DNA of 64,000 bases, taken from contig OY997645.1 of assembly GCA_963921795.1 (NCBI GenBank), positions 30,011,963-30,075,962 on the forward strand. Reading direction: 5' to 3'. Below the pieces are notes generated by a model. That model did not search any database, was not told the DNA's origin, and saw nothing but the letters and a program-made list of their open reading frames with translations. This document shows positions 1 through 28,441 of this stretch, in pieces. The translations under genes and the position numbers were made by a program. Within the stretch, counting starts at the first letter, position 1, and each line of letters begins with the position of its first letter. The stretch comes from Nannobrachium achirus. Taxonomy: Eukaryota; Chordata; Actinopteri; Myctophiformes; Myctophidae.

Positions 1-589
1 AAAGCTCTATAGTAATTATTGCTATAGAGTGTTCAGAAACGTGCAGGGGTCTCCCTGCGGGTTGCCAATTTCATCCAACCAGGAAAAAGAATCCATTCAT
101 CAGTTTGAAATTTATACTGTTCCAATTCTAATTTTGTCTGCTCATTTCTTTGTGTAATCACTGCCACTTTCATGTGTACGGTGTAATCTATATTAGTTAT
201 CTCTCCTGACTGGACAAAATTGGTATCCCAAAATGTATTTTCTCTTTTCTAAAGAGACAGATAGACCTCTGTTACCAAACACACATGTAGCCTATAGCAA
301 TGATTCCTTTTTAACTCATTTAAAGTCAAGCATACTTTATGACAGCAATGTTACTAGTTAGCTACTGTATGAAACATGAACCTTTACTTCAAATCTATAG
401 TATTCTGCATTCTAATCTGTGGTACATTGTGTTTCATTAAGGCCACTGCCACCCTTAACCCTGAGTTGGCATCATAAACAGTGTGAACATGGAAATCTAT
501 ACTTGCTGCCAGAAACATTGGTTTGACAGACAATGCACCCCCTCCTCCCTCCTCCCCTCCCTTCCTTTGCTTTGCGTGCACAGTGCGCA

Positions 590-593
590 CACA

Positions 594-637
<44 letters not shown>

Positions 638-657
638 CACACGCACACACACACACC
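590..657. repeat. (ACGC)n grading into (AC)n microsatellite
   Basis: An uninterrupted ACGC tetranucleotide run becomes (AC)n on its right side. All open frames across it encode only His/Thr/Arg or Cys/Val/Ala repeats and are not genes. Confidence 0.95.
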
Positions 658-1603
658 CCTCCTCCTCTCTCTCCAAAACTGTGGAGCAGAAAGCAGGTGT
701 GACAGGAGTCAGGCCTATTTCCCAGAGCTTATTAAAACCTGACTGAGGTCCGCTGAAAAACACATTAGAGCAAGAAATGGATTTACAGATTGTTAAAGAA
801 ATGTTTCCCTCTATTTCCCCCACACACCTGCTTCTTCCTATCTTATTTCAACACATAGGAGCGATTACATTTCCCAGAGCTTGTCATGAAGATCTGAATG
901 GGACCCCAGCAAATCTTTTAACCATTTAACTAAAATGATTGTGTGCAAGAGTGACCTTGACTAAACGGCGGGTGTCCAGAGCATTGAAATAAAAAGTAGT
1001 TTATCCTTACCTAATGGTTAAGATCTGAGGTCAAATAATCTAGCCTAATGCTAATCTTGAGATAAGTTAGAGGTGAGTTAAGAAAGATTTTCTAAACAGT
1101 TTTGGGTCACATTTCATATATCTAGGACCAAGAGTCAGGATAGAGGTTAATGGCTAAACAGGGCTTTAATCTGCCATGTGAAGGTGAGATTGGTAACAAG
1201 TGGTCAGTGCAAAAGTGGCCTTATTACAAGCCCCAATTTCAGTTACTGTGCCGGCATTGCTGAATCTTTGGTATATTCTTTGCTTTGGCGCATCAATGAC
1301 GTGGTTTACATGACTGTTCGGTATAGGTAATGTTTAAACCCAAGCAGTACTTCACTATCCACTTCAGTACTTGAGTTCTGTATCAGTTTAAGCCCCATGA
1401 GATAGCACAGCTATGCACAGTTATGAATGCAGTCCACTAGACTAAAGGGTTGTAGCAGAAGCAAAATTCCCCCTGGAACCAATTTTATGATGTTAGTTTC
1501 CCCTTGCCTGGCTCCCTCCCCCTGGAGAGTTTATATGAGTGGCAGAATATCTCCTCCCCTGTTTATAACGGGCCCAGTTTGGCCCTGGGCCCCAGCCCAT
1601 TCC

Positions 1604-1713
1604 CCCAGCACAGACTGTTGTGCTGACAGCTAACAAATTAGGCCTGATTTACAGCCAGTTGGCCCCCACAGCCAACATGGTCCCACAGACCCAAATCTAC
1701 ATAGTTCCAGACC
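1604..1713 (+). repeat. Dispersed repeat, copy 1 (second copy at 3073-3176)
   Basis: About 105 bp from GTTGTGCTGACAGCTAACAA onwards recurs in the same orientation near 3073-3176 with a few substitutions. No coding frame is shared. It is a diverged duplication or part of an unrecognised dispersed repeat. Confidence 0.8.
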
Positions 1714-1977
1714 CACAGACACAGTCTCTGGCTTATAAAGACAGACCCAGCCAAAAGCTTAATCGGAGCCAGCAGTGCTCATGAGCTGATGATTATGGCA
1801 TGGGCATCTACTGCCCTCCTGTGGTGACCAATGAGTATTGAATATGGGAGCTTAGTATTCTACTGTATTGGTCTACAGTTCAACACATTTAAATATGTGT
1901 ATTTTATTATGTTTACTATGAAAAGTAATACAAATAAGATCAGCTAATTGTTATATTTTAACATTACTGAACTTGAG

Positions 1978-2245
1978 GCGGTAGTGGCTCAGGGGTAGAG
2001 AAACCGTCATTAGAACACGGAGGGTCCCCGAAAGGTTCCCAGTCCGATCCCGGGCTCCCCCAGAGTTAGTGTCAAAGAGTCCTTGAGCAAGACTCTGAAC
2101 CCCTAGTTGCTCCCGGTGAGCAGGTTGGTGCCTTGCATGGTTTCCTCTGCCATCGGTGAATGGAATGGGTGAATGTAATGAACAATCTCTGTAAAGCACC
2201 TTGGATAAAGGCGCTAGGCTATATAAATGCACCATTTACCATTTT
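1978..2245 (+). mobile_element. tRNA-derived SINE
   Basis: The 5' part has a tRNA-like head with an A-box-like stretch (GTGGCTCAGGGGTAGAG) and a B-box-like stretch (AGTCCGATCCC). It is followed by a SINE body ('cttgagcaagactctgaacc') and the common fish tail 'ggataaaggcgctaggctat' ending near 'accatttaccatt'. The order head, body, tail gives plus-strand orientation. It lies left of the last col26a1 exon seen. Confidence 0.8.
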
Positions 2246-2785
2246 GTGGTGTTTATCAAAACCTTAAACTAATCATAATCATATTTGTGACAATCACCTT
2301 TGATAAAAGTGCCCTATCTTAACCCATTTCCCATAATAAATACTTTGTCATATGGTTGATGATTGTACAACCAAGGAACAATATGATTCATATATTCATG
2401 AAATTGATAAGTTAAATCTCTGAAAATAGGAAAGTACCCAAAGTCATTTTCCACAAGTAAAAAAACAAACAAAAAAAACAAACAAACAAAAAAAAAACAT
2501 TACTTGTAGTTTTGGAATAGGCAAAAACCATCCAATTTTAGATTTACTTATTTTTGTTTCATTTTCTCTGCAGTTATATCTAAAGTTGAAGTTATTCTTC
2601 TTCCAATACTGATTTTGGTGACAAAATGTCAACATGCATGCAAGATATCTCACAATCTAATGGGCAGATTGCAGGATGAATCCTATTGATCTAAGTGGCA
2701 TCATGCCCTCTCCTCTCTAGCACCACCCATGCAAATATTCATTTGGGTTTTGCTCTAGGAGCCAGGGGTGGGGTAACCGACTCAC

Positions 2786-18890
<16,105 letters not shown>

Positions 18891-20032
18891 GGCTTAAATG
18901 TGATGTATTCCTTATAGAGATATTCGTGGACTTTCAGCTGCACAGAACAGAATTCAGAATTAAATGTTTACCAAATTATTATCCGAGGTGGAGCAGAAAT
19001 GGCATGAATGAACAGATCCTGAGCGCTCATAAGTTGCCCGACAGAGAGATGAACTAGCCTACTTTGGAAAGCAGAATGAACGCCACACACCCCTTCCCAA
19101 AGAATAATAGGCTTTTCTGACGTTTGACATCCTGCCGAGGAACTAAAGGAATCAAATATCCAACCGCTGCATGCGTAAAGGCGCACTGGAGTTGAGCGCT
19201 CAGTCAGGACCGTGTGCGTAAAAGCGCGTCTACCAGGCTGGCTGGCAAGGAAACAATGTAGGGTAGAGAAAGAAATAGCCTACATAAAACACAAAACGTA
19301 GGCTATTCCTCGATATAGCATTATATTAGGTTCACGTACTTTAAGTCACATTTCTAATTTCAGACTCATCAGCGTGGTCCTACTGGCCAAGCTTTGATTG
19401 ATTGCTATTAGAAGTTTGCATAGGAAAAAGTAGACTACGGGACAGTTCACTGATACAATGTCAACGAAAAGGATTTTAACCACTATAAAGCTCAATGGCT
19501 TTTTTATTTTAATTGGGGTCATTTCTACTCAATTCATATAAAAACTAGAATACAACCCGGTTTATCATACTTTGTTCAATACAACTCTGCGGTATGCCAT
19601 GTCGGGTGTGTTACTTATTTCACATTTGAATTTAAATTAATTTAATATATATATTTTTTTCCATGCTGAACTCAAAGAGTGTAGCCTACATACATGGCCC
19701 ATGAGGATCTATTTGGTTACAGAAGGCTAATTTGTAGGCTACTATTGAATTGAAGTAGCCTACACATTTGAAGTTAGTTAGATCAATAACCTTCAAGATG
19801 TTTGTGCTCGTGATAGACACACCCACGCTACTACACTAATGCATTGAGGGAAAAGTGACATTTCGAGTTACATGAACCATGTGACCGGCGCTGTTTATGA
19901 CCCTGCATTGGCAGAACTCTTTAATACAAGGCTCTGAGTCACGGTACAGATGCAGACTGCCACCTGCTGTCCAAACAGACACCCTGCATTTTAGCTCGAG
20001 ACCCAAAAGAGTTTGCCCGGTGTCCCCAAACT

Positions 20033-20112
20033 AGTGAAAACAGCAGATCTACAAGCTTACAACGCGTTTCTTTGCGCCGCGTTGTGAGCTTGTAGATAGG
20101 CTATTTTCACTA
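20033..20112. repeat. Foldback hairpin of the AGATCTACAAGC family, copy 4
   Basis: The outermost bases are TAGTGAAAACAGC and GGCTATTTTCACTA. The arm core AGATCTACAAGCTTACAAC pairs with GTTGTGAGCTTGTAGAT. An inner CGCG/CGCG extension tightens the loop. Both ends terminate in TA, consistent with a TA target duplication. It lies between the divergent col26a1 and srprb starts. Confidence 0.85.
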
Positions 20113-20379
20113 CTTAAAAGTTTGTTTTCTAATTTATGGAATTTCTTAGATTTGTATTTTATTTTATAAAATTACTTTTTTTAATGTTTTGAAATAACAA
20201 TAATTACGTAAAAAAACAAAATGTAGGAAACAACAAAATGTGACAGCGACCCACAAATGGGTCATGACCATAGATATAATCCTGACCCAGTGTTTAATGG
20301 GAACCAGTGCTGTATGCAGCAGCAGCGCCCAGAGAGTCGTCTAGACTAGTCTAGAAGGCTCTGGCACTGCAGCACCAAG

Positions 20380-20481
20380 AAAGCAACACGTGTCCTACTT
20401 CTTTGGAATCGCGATTAGCTCTGCTCTTTCTGTAGTAGGTTAGTGTGACAGTCTGTCAGCCCTCGGCTCACACACACCAAC
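20380..20481 (+). promoter_or_regulatory. Probable srprb promoter/5' UTR with CACGTG E-box
   Basis: The 100 bp before the srprb ATG contains a perfect E-box CACGTG at 20387-20392 and no TATA box. A promoter role is inferred from position only; the transcription start was not determined. Confidence 0.35.
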
Positions 20482-23400
20482 ATGGAGGCAGAGAGCATCA
20501 CAGAGCCAGGAACCATGGATGAGGTAGCAGCAGACACCGAGGTGGCAGAAAGCCCGTTTGAAATCTACCTGGAATCCCTGCGAAAGGATCTGGAAGACCA
20601 GGATCCAGTGTTTATCGTTGCGGTCATCGTTGCTTTAGCAGCTGTTGTCATCACTTTTGGTGAGCAGAGAAGTTGTGTTTGGCTGTTAGCTCACAGCTAA
20701 TGTTAGAGAGCTAGTAGCAGTAACGTTAGACGCCATCTGGATGTAGCTTAGCTAGTAGCTATAACTTAGCAAGCTGCAGCATGTGTGAAATGTCTGTTGA
20801 CTGTATAGTTGGATCGTGGACCACTACATATTTAGTTAGAAATCTCATATGAGCCTGTGTTGTGTCAATAAAGATATTTCAGTAGATGACGGTTTTCTCT
20901 AATAACATAGAGGTTAGCTTAACCTGAATTAAACTGATGGCTGGCTAATAACAACACACCCAACAGCTGTCAGTCCTATTGATGTTACCAAACAAGATAT
21001 TGCTAATGGCATAATGTTGATTCTGGTCTCAGTTCTGAAATGGACATGATATTCTCTCCAGATGATGTCTCATGTTCAAGTTAATTCTCTATGTTATCTC
21101 TCTTCCTTTCCTGCATTTTCATTGTGGGCTGTTTGTCTTAGTTTTCTTTAATAGTTCTTCACTCTTGCTTCTTTACTTTCCGTATTACGTCTATTTGGAA
21201 TGTTTTTGGACAACATCTGGGGCTGGATTGGTTTTCCATTGATCACTGCCTTTCCCCTTTCAGTTTTCCTGAGGTATTTCCTCAGCAGTAAAACAGTGTG
21301 CAGTGCTGTGCTGCTGGTTGGATTGTGTGATTCTGGAAAGACCCTGCTGTTCAGTCGGGTGAGTTTATATCTGTTGCCACATCGACTGACAGACAGATGA
21401 CGTTGCTAACCTCCTCTATTGTGCCTACTATATTAATGAGTATCAGTGGTTGAACATAACCAAGTACATTTACTCAAATACTGTACTAAAGTAAACAGTT
21501 GAGGTAGTTTAGTTTTATTTTATTATTTCAAAAATGTTTCATTGTACTGTTTACTCAACGACAATTATTTGACATATTCTTAATGCCAACCATAGGCCTA
21601 CATTACCCACTCAAGTACTATACTGTATTTAAAATAGCTGAATTACAAGTTCACATCCTAACTCATTGTGAGCTTGTAGTTCAACTATTTTCAAAAACAT
21701 TTTGCACGTTTTGAAATAAATGCAATACTTTTACTTTGGTACTTTAAGATTTTACTTTTCTGCCTTTACTCAAGTAAAATGGTTCAATACAGGCCTTTTA
21801 CTTGTTCTATGGTAGTATTGCTATGTTTACTTAAGTTAATCTGAGTACTTATCCCCACCACTGATTAATGATTGTGCATTTCTATTTCTGTAGCTGCTGT
21901 CAGGGAATTACAAGAGAACGCAGACCTCCATCACTGACAGCAGTGTTCCCTACAAAGCCAAAAACGACAAAGTAAGGATGACTGGAAGTTCAAACTCATT
22001 TAGCTGCGGTTAAATATAGACTCAGACATAAAATAGCTTTTTAACTTTGCTCATAATTTGTCTGTCAAATGATGTGTGCAGGGCAGCATATGGACCCTGA
22101 TAGACCTCCCAGGTCACGACAGCCTTCGTCCTCAGTACTTGGAGAAGTTCAAGTCTGCAGCAAGGTAGGGAAAAATTACTACCAGGTTTGTGAATAATAG
22201 ATCATGAATAGATCATGTATGTCTCTTCCCAATCTGGGAACCCATCGTAGTCTCTTCCTGTATAGAGAAGTATTTTCTGTGACTTGACATTTGGGCTGGG
22301 TGATATGACTTCAAATCAGTATTATTATTTCAAATTTCTCGATTAAGATGAATAAACGATTAAAAAATGATAGTGAAAATGGCAGATCTACAAGCTCACA
22401 TTGCATCGCGAACACGCGTCGTTGAGTTTACATATTGGCTGTTTTCACAATTTTTGTACACCGCCATTGTACAAAGTATAGTGCAGGGTTTTCAACAAAT
22501 GATTTTGTGTCAATTCATTGATATACAGTAGGGGGGAAAGCTGCTTCTACATTTTTCGATTAACCTGTCCTACAGTACGCAAGTATTCCTACCGTAGGAG
22601 ACGGGGTTACATAAATTAGAAGGCGCGGCTTGTGATTGGCTGGAGCGGAGGTCTGGAGCGCTCGGCTGTGGTCACTTGGACTGCGCGAGGTGCACCAAAA
22701 CCCAATTATCATTGCGTTTATCGTGCGCTTGCACAGGCCTTACGGCCTGGGCATAAATAGAACGATTGCATTCACCACTGCTTCGTAACTGGCCCTGGCC
22801 CGCTCTTCGCGGGCGCCTGCGGCACTCGGGCGCAAGAGCAGGACCAAGGTCCGCTGGCCTTCGCGCCGCTTGCAATGTCGTGGACGCTGGCGAGCAAAAG
22901 AAGCGCTCCTTCAAACACCGTCTCCTACGTTTGGAATAATAGCCTACAGTACATGAGCAAGACTGTCGGTTATTGGTTCTGGTTTCATTTAGTTAATTCC
23001 ACAGCCCTACTTAATATTTGTCATTCTGGATTTGTTCTTTCTTGCATTGACATAATTAGTCTCTCTTCTACCCCTGCAGAGCCATCGTGTTTGTGGTAGA
23101 CAGCGCTATCTTCCAGAAGGAAGTAAGAGATGTCGCAGAGTTCCTTTACTCTTTGTTGACGGACACTGTGATTTCCAGGAATGCTCCCACTCTTATTGTA
23201 GCATGCAACAAACAAGGTGAAGCCTCTCCTTTTTAATATAACCCTATAATCCACTTTGGTGTACTGTATATGCATAATGACATTTAAATCTTATGTATTC
23301 CTATTTTTATAGATATCACAATGGCTAAATCAGCCAAACTGATTCAGCAACAGTTGGAGAAGGAAATGTAAGTTTTTTTTTTTAGTAAAATGTTATTTTG

Positions 23401-24326
23401 TTTGATCTGTATTATAGAAGAGTATGTTAACACAATATAACTTGATGGTGTGGTTGTATTTGTGTATGGGGCGGCAGCCGGCATAGCTGAATGGTTAAGG
23501 AGCCCACCTGGGGGAACCAGAGCCCCTGGTTCGATTCCCGGCCAGGTAGCAATGTCGATGTGTGTCCCTGAGCAAGACTCTTAACCCCTAATTGCTTATG
23601 CGCTCCTTGTGGGCAGCGAATCAGCTGGGTTGGGCTGAAAATACTTATTTTCCCCACACATACAGTATACTGTATATATTATACATATAATTATATTATT
23701 TGGTCTCCCTGCTCTTCTGTTGACATAGATCCTGTGTCTAGGTTGGACACAATCCTGTTTCTGGAGGTCAAAATTATTTTTATCCCCAGAGCAAGCAGGC
23801 AAGCTCTATTAGATCAGTGGTAAAAATGTCAGCCCTTGCACAGGAGACCAGGTTCAAATGGGTTCCCCGGGTAGAACAGGAATGTTATTGTGCAGCTTGA
23901 AGTGTTCTTTCCACTTTATTGCCCTGTTTGTTAAATTGTAATGGATCATAAAAATGTGAATGCTCTCTGGTATTTATTACATTGGACACTAGAAGCACTG
24001 CCATCTTTATTGCAATTTAGACATCTTTGCAATTACGGCTCTGCCAGGGGGAGAGGCATTACAAATTACAGATTGTAGCTTTGATGCAACTACAATTCTT
24101 ATTCTCGTCTCAAAGGAACACACTGAGAGTGACTCGCTCAGCAGCCCTGAGCTCTCAGGATGGATCTGTTGGTGGCAGCGTGCACCTGGGGAAGAAGGGA
24201 AAGGACTTTGAGTTCAATCAGCTGCCCATGAAGGTGGAGTTCCTGGAGTGCAGTGCACGTGGTACTAAAGGCGAGGAAGGGGATGCAGACATAAACTGTC
24301 TCGAGAAGAGCCTGGCTAAACTGTAA
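20482..24326 (+). CDS. srprb: Signal recognition particle receptor subunit beta
   Basis: Seven plus-strand exons with consistent phases: 20482-20659, 21264-21358, 21894-21971, 22082-22164, 23080-23216, 23313-23367, 24116-24326; 278 residues (the human protein is about 271). SRPRB is an integral ER-membrane GTPase that anchors SRP receptor alpha and couples ribosome-nascent chain complexes to the translocon. An acidic N-terminus precedes one membrane segment (about residues 43-62, FIVAVIVALAAVVITF). The GTPase motifs are G1 GLCDSGKT (79-86), G3 DLPGHDSLR (125 on), G4 NKQD (188-191) and G5 ECSARG. The C-terminal KKGKDFEFNQLPMKVEFLECS is family-typical. A polyadenylation signal AATAAA lies at 25247-25252. 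Intron 2 carries a hAT-like MITE; intron 4 carries a hairpin and a GC-rich MITE. The product is near certain. Confidence 0.96.
21444..21863. mobile_element. hAT-like MITE in srprb intron 2
   Basis: Ends CAGTGGTTGAACATAACC and CTTATCCCCACCACTG are inverted (CAGTGGT). ATTAATGA occurs at 21432-21439 and immediately after the right end, a likely 8-bp target duplication apart from four extra bases on the left. The interior is the 'tactcaagtaaaa' type sequence common in fish, with a foldback hairpin (21628-21695) inside. Confidence 0.75.
21628..21695. repeat. Foldback hairpin of the AGATCTACAAGC family, copy 5
   Basis: Arms AAAATAGCTGAATTACAAG and GAGCTTGTAGTTCAACTATT pair imperfectly. It is embedded in the hAT-like MITE of srprb intron 2. 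Confidence 0.75.
22371..22450. repeat. Foldback hairpin of the AGATCTACAAGC family, copy 6
   Basis: The left arm TAGTGAAAATGGCAGATCTA is intact; the right arm (GTTGAGTTTACATATTGGCT, then GTTTTCAC) is decayed. It lies just downstream of a 'gggctgggtgatatg' repeat head, in srprb intron 4. Confidence 0.7.
22593..22929. mobile_element. GC-rich MITE in srprb intron 4
   Basis: Ends CGTAGGAGACGGGGTT and, reverse-complemented, CGTAGGAGACGGTGTT form 16-bp inverted repeats with one mismatch. The roughly 337-bp interior is GC-rich, unlike the surrounding intron, and contains small palindromes (AGGCCTTACGGCCT, GCCCGCTCTTCGCGGGC). No transposase. Confidence 0.75.
23465..23640 (+). mobile_element. tRNA(Leu/Ser)-like SINE in srprb intron 6
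   Basis: The A box TAGCTGAATGG, a long variable-arm-like stretch and the B box GGTTCGATTCC form a tRNA-like head. The body 'gtgtccctgagcaagactc' and 'gggcagcgaatcagctgg' recurs in pieces at 61210-61300 and 61880-62035. Confidence 0.85.
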
Positions 24327-25984
24327 AATACCTCCCATCTCTGTGTCCGTTACACATTTCCATTCAGAAACATTGCCATTCAGAAGATTGTGTCACCTAA
24401 ACCTAACCTCAGTGGGGGTATTTGGGGGTATTTCTGAATGGGGATGTTTCTAAGTTGGGGTGTTTCTGTCTGCCCCCCTCTGGGTCTGAGGAATTTAGGT
24501 ACAGGTCTGGGATTCTCTGCAACATCAATCATGCAGGGTTAAGATAATTTGAACTAAGTGAAGTGACTACTGTCAGGGTTCCCACGGTCATGACATATTC
24601 CTGGAAATATTTTGAAACGAGAAAAAACTGTTTTGGAAAATTCAAACTCGTACTTTTTGGATTCAAATTCAAAAATAACTAAAGTAGCATATAGACAAGT
24701 GTGAAATGTGGTCAATCTGCTACTTTTGTGTGATGCTGTTGTCTGATGCTGTTATCTGCCCGACAGCGAAGAAATACATAGTTTTCTGTTGATCTGTTCT
24801 TTTTGTCATGTAACACTTTGGCTCGAGTCTCCCTAGGTGCATTGATAGCACACTGGTTTAAGAGTCATCATTGCAGCATGTGATTTGCTATAGGCCTGGA
24901 AATGGGGTGAAATACTTTGGATAAGTCATGGAAACGTTTTGGAAAGTCATTGTTAAAATTGTGTGTGAACCCTGTACTGTGGATAACTTCACAGTAACTA
25001 AATTGACAATATGTAAATAAAATGGATCATAGGCTTTCAGCCATATTTACTTAAACCCATAAGCTCTGTCCCGGCTCTGAACTATGTGATCAACACATTA
25101 TGCTCATTGCACTTAATCAGCAGCTCTGTGCCTTTTTCATTTTTTATAGAGCTCACATTTTCTCTTGACAGTGGTGCAAACTGCACATTACATGAATGAA
25201 TGTATACATGTGTGGTAGCTGTTTAGTTTGTGTTCATCAGATTGTAAATAAAAGGTTTACACATAATGGTGAGTTTTACTTCATGCATGTTTTTTGCAAA
25301 TACACCCTTAATTATAAACTTGTTGCCAAGTCAAAATATTGTACTGCTACTATAACTGCGGTACACAGCAAGTAAACCAAATGTTTTTTCAGGCACAAGG
25401 ACAAATATTTTTATTAGGCAGTTTCATCCATCTCAGTAACCAATAACTAATGTATTATTTCAGGACCTGAGTACTAAGCACCATATGCCCAGATAAAGCT
25501 GTGAAATACCAGCAAACGGTTATACCCTCTATTGAGTTAAATGGCCTGAATTTCCCTCTGGGATCCATACAGGTTTATCTTATCTTGAAAGTTTATCTTA
25601 TCTTGAAGATTTCATAAACCCCTTAGTTGAGTCATTTCCAGCACTTCCGTGAGCCCCCATGCCACAGACGGTAGTACATGATAGCCCATATCTTTCACAA
25701 GAGCAGCGGAGTGTCTTGCATGCAGGTATGCTCTATGACAGTGAGGTTTGGTAGAAGATTCAGTTGGGGCAGAGTAGACATTCACGAGTTACAAGCGACA
25801 AAAGCTGAACAACCTTCTTGCTCTAGGACAGTGTTATATTGCATTGTTGGGAGTTGAAAGTTGGGTCACTTCTGTGGAACCTTCGCTCTCCACGGTCATG
25901 GAAGTGCTGGAAATGACCCAACTACCAGGCAGCTTTGTACAAACAATGTATTCAACTCGTACAAAATAAAGTATGTGGCTGGAG
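24327..25984. other. srprb 3' UTR and tail-to-tail intergenic space
   Basis: It carries the srprb polyadenylation signal (25247-25252) and, on the minus strand, a candidate wdr53 signal (TTTATT on the plus strand at 25410-25415). No other gene or recognised element was seen. Confidence 0.6.
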
Positions 25985-27299
25985 CTATAGCACAGATAGG
26001 GGGTAGATGGTCAAACTGGAGCTCTGATCTGCAACCACAAGACTGGGTTCTCCTTTCAGCAGAGCAGGACACACCCAGTTCACCTTGTCCCCATGGCTGA
26101 AAGTGAGTCTGGGCCCAGACTTCAGCACTCTGTCTGAGGCTGTTGACTGAGCAGCACTGTGACCCTCCACTATAACGGTCTCCTCCTGCTCCCTCTCTCC
26201 TTTTTCATCCTCCTCTTCCTTCTCAGTTTCCTTCTCCTCTAGCTGGACCTTAGATGGGGTCGTGGCTTTACCCTGAGACAGCTGTTTGGGCTTTGCCTTG
26301 CCTCTGGCTTTCCTTCGATGGCCTGCTGGTGGTTGCGGCTTGGACTTCTCTTCTGGGACGACAACTGGATTCTGGCTGAGGTCCCACAGGGAAACCTGGC
26401 CGTCATTCCCCCCTGTGGCAAGCCAGTATGGGTGGGAGAGGAAACTAACAAAGTGGGCCTGCGATGCTCCTTGACTGTGTGCCTTGAATGCCCCCTGCTG
26501 TTCGAGTTTAGAGCCACTGCCGACTCGCATCAGATGCACTCGCCCATCCTCGGCTGCACAAGCCAAAACATTCCCACAACTGGCCACAGAAACGCAGTGG
26601 ACCAGAGGAGGGTTGAAGAGCTGACCGGCCTTCTGCTGATGGTCCTCTTCCTCCTCTGTCACTTCCTGTAGGTTGAGGGTCCAAAGGGGGCGTGTTTTCT
26701 GCAGGCCCCACAGCATCACCTGCAAATGTAACAGAAGGCATTTAGGAGTGTGGACACCATAAGGATCATTGATTTCACAACACAGACACAAGTGATAGAG
26801 AGTCTCTCACCTGCATATCCAGTCCAGCAGAGACAAGGTTGTTTGGCCTGTGAGGTCGGAAGGCCACTGAAGAGCAGATGTTAGTGTGTCTGCGGAGGGT
26901 CCTGCAGATTTTCCCCCCTGGTAGCTCCAACACTCTCACTGCCCCAGAGTCATCAGCCACTGCCATGGATGAGCCTGTCTCGTTCAGCGCCAAAGCATTG
27001 ATCTCTTCCTCTCCTGCACCATGAAAATCTTCTACAATCCCCTTAAAGTTCCGTGGGTCAAGCACACTAACCGTCTCTCCATGCGACACGTACAAAAGCC
27101 CTGAGGCTGCAGGTGAGAACACCAGACTTGTATTGTCCTCTTCTCCAGGCAAGGTGAGATGCCCTACAATGGTTCCTTCTTGGTGCCACAGTGTTACTTC
27201 TCCACCCTCAGAACCAGAGGCTAGGAGACCCTCTGGGCCTCCGGCAGCCCCAACACAGAGTACGGAGGTGGAGTGTCCCTCACACCACTGCCTGGCCAT
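25985..27299 (-). CDS. wdr53: WD repeat-containing protein 53
   Basis: Two minus-strand coding exons: 27299-26811 and 26719-25985, phase 0 at the join; 407 residues. WDR53 is a WD40 beta-propeller protein, described as a DDB1/CUL4-associated factor candidate. Recognition rests on GHSTSVLCV near the N-terminus, GLLASGSEGGEVTLW, LYVSHGETVSVLDPR, EEEINALALN, ADDSGAVRVLEL, RRHTNICSSVAFRP, NLVSAGLDMQVMLWGLQK, VASCGNVLACAAEDG, TGGNDGQVSLWD and the end SHGDKVNWV, SLVVADQSSSLTIYPL. It is longer than the human protein (about 358) because of a Lys/Glu/Pro-rich low-complexity linker at about residues 305-370, before the last strand region. It converges on srprb. One or more 5' untranslated exons may lie to the right. 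Confidence 0.95.
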
Positions 27300-28060
27300 G
27301 ATGACCTAGAATTTCAGATAACAATAAACATAAGAAAAAAAGATTCAACCTTATTGTATCCTATTAGGCTAGAGCAGATTGTCACAGTCATACCAAATTG
27401 TTTGTCTTTTTGAATATGACACCCATCATGGTCTGATCATAGAGGGAGCATTAAAGATGCTCTCTAACGTTATCGGTAACAAACATACACAAACACTTAT
27501 GTAGAAAATAAATCAAATAAACAATACGTCTTCCAGGTGGCGAAATTGGTTGGCTTTTAGACAGGCAGTTGATGGTTCATAATAGCAACTTAACTAGACT
27601 TCCTTGGGGCCAAACCGCACTAATGCAAGTATGCAACTGCCATTTGCGTTGCGAGTATTGCATGTTGCAACTTGTTACTTGCAAGGAGTTGCATTGGTGC
27701 AGTTTGGCCTTTAAACAAGATTTCGCTCAAAGAATATTGTCTGGAGAAAACGTGTTCAGACTAGTATCTTATAATATCATACTAACGTTATTTGGCCAGC
27801 TATTTTAAAAAGCTGTCAAAACTCAAACATACACTTTCAAATCAAAGGAGCTACCTGCAAGTCAAGATAGATTGATTGTTCAGCGACACAGCGTGTAATA
27901 TCAATAATAGCAAAAACGTGCTATGGCTTCACATTATAAACAGTATCTTGTCATTTATTATTATTTTGCATTACCTTCGTTAAACAAGCCGTCAAAACAC
28001 TCTACAGGCTGCCATGTGAGCCTCTGTGAAGCTGCTCCGTCGTAAGACGGTGTCGCGCAC

Positions 28061-28136
28061 TGATAATAGCAGATATACAAGTTAACAACGCGCAGTCCAT
28101 TCACCGCCTTGTGAGCTTGTATATCGGCTATTTTCG
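28061..28136. repeat. Foldback hairpin of the AGATCTACAAGC family, copy 7
   Basis: Left AATAGCAGATATACAAG and right GAGCTTGTATATCGGCTATT. Both arms carry the same change relative to the family (GATATAC paired with GTATATC instead of GATCTAC with GTAGATC). The loop is GC-rich. Confidence 0.85.
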
Positions 28137-28249
28137 GCGCGCGATACCGCCGTACGGCGATGTAAAAATCAGCTATGTCGCACATTGGTGACGTAGCTGC
28201 ACATGATGCTGTGGCTCGTAGGCGTACACACCAGTGTGTACACACCATG

Positions 28250-28250
<1 letters not shown>

Positions 28251-28308
<58 letters not shown>
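28251..28308. repeat. (AC)n microsatellite
   Basis: Pure AC run of about 57 bp. Confidence 0.95.
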
Positions 28309-28310
<2 letters not shown>

Positions 28311-28410
28311 TATAATTATTTCAGAGAGATAATCTAAATTAAGAACAGTGTTATGGATGCAGATGTTGATCTAGAACAGGTTGTCCAGTAGTCTACAAGG
28401 CTCCTACTTC

Positions 28411-28437
<27 letters not shown>
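28411..28437. repeat. (GATT)n microsatellite
   Basis: Six GATT units. Confidence 0.9.

Positions 28438-28441
<4 letters not shown>

Larger units (their letters stand above)
1..1972. other. Non-coding stretch left of the recognised col26a1 exons
   Basis: No convincing exon was found on either strand. If the collagen gene continues to the left, this is intronic. It holds an (ACGC)n/(AC)n microsatellite at about 590-657 and one copy of a roughly 105-bp repeat near 1604-1713. The short open frames here are made of microsatellite or low-complexity sequence and were not called. Confidence 0.6.

Noticed and set aside
1427..1633. Possible further collagen exons left of 2786
   Set aside because: Pro-rich frames on the plus strand only; no minus-strand Gly-X-Y with splice sites.
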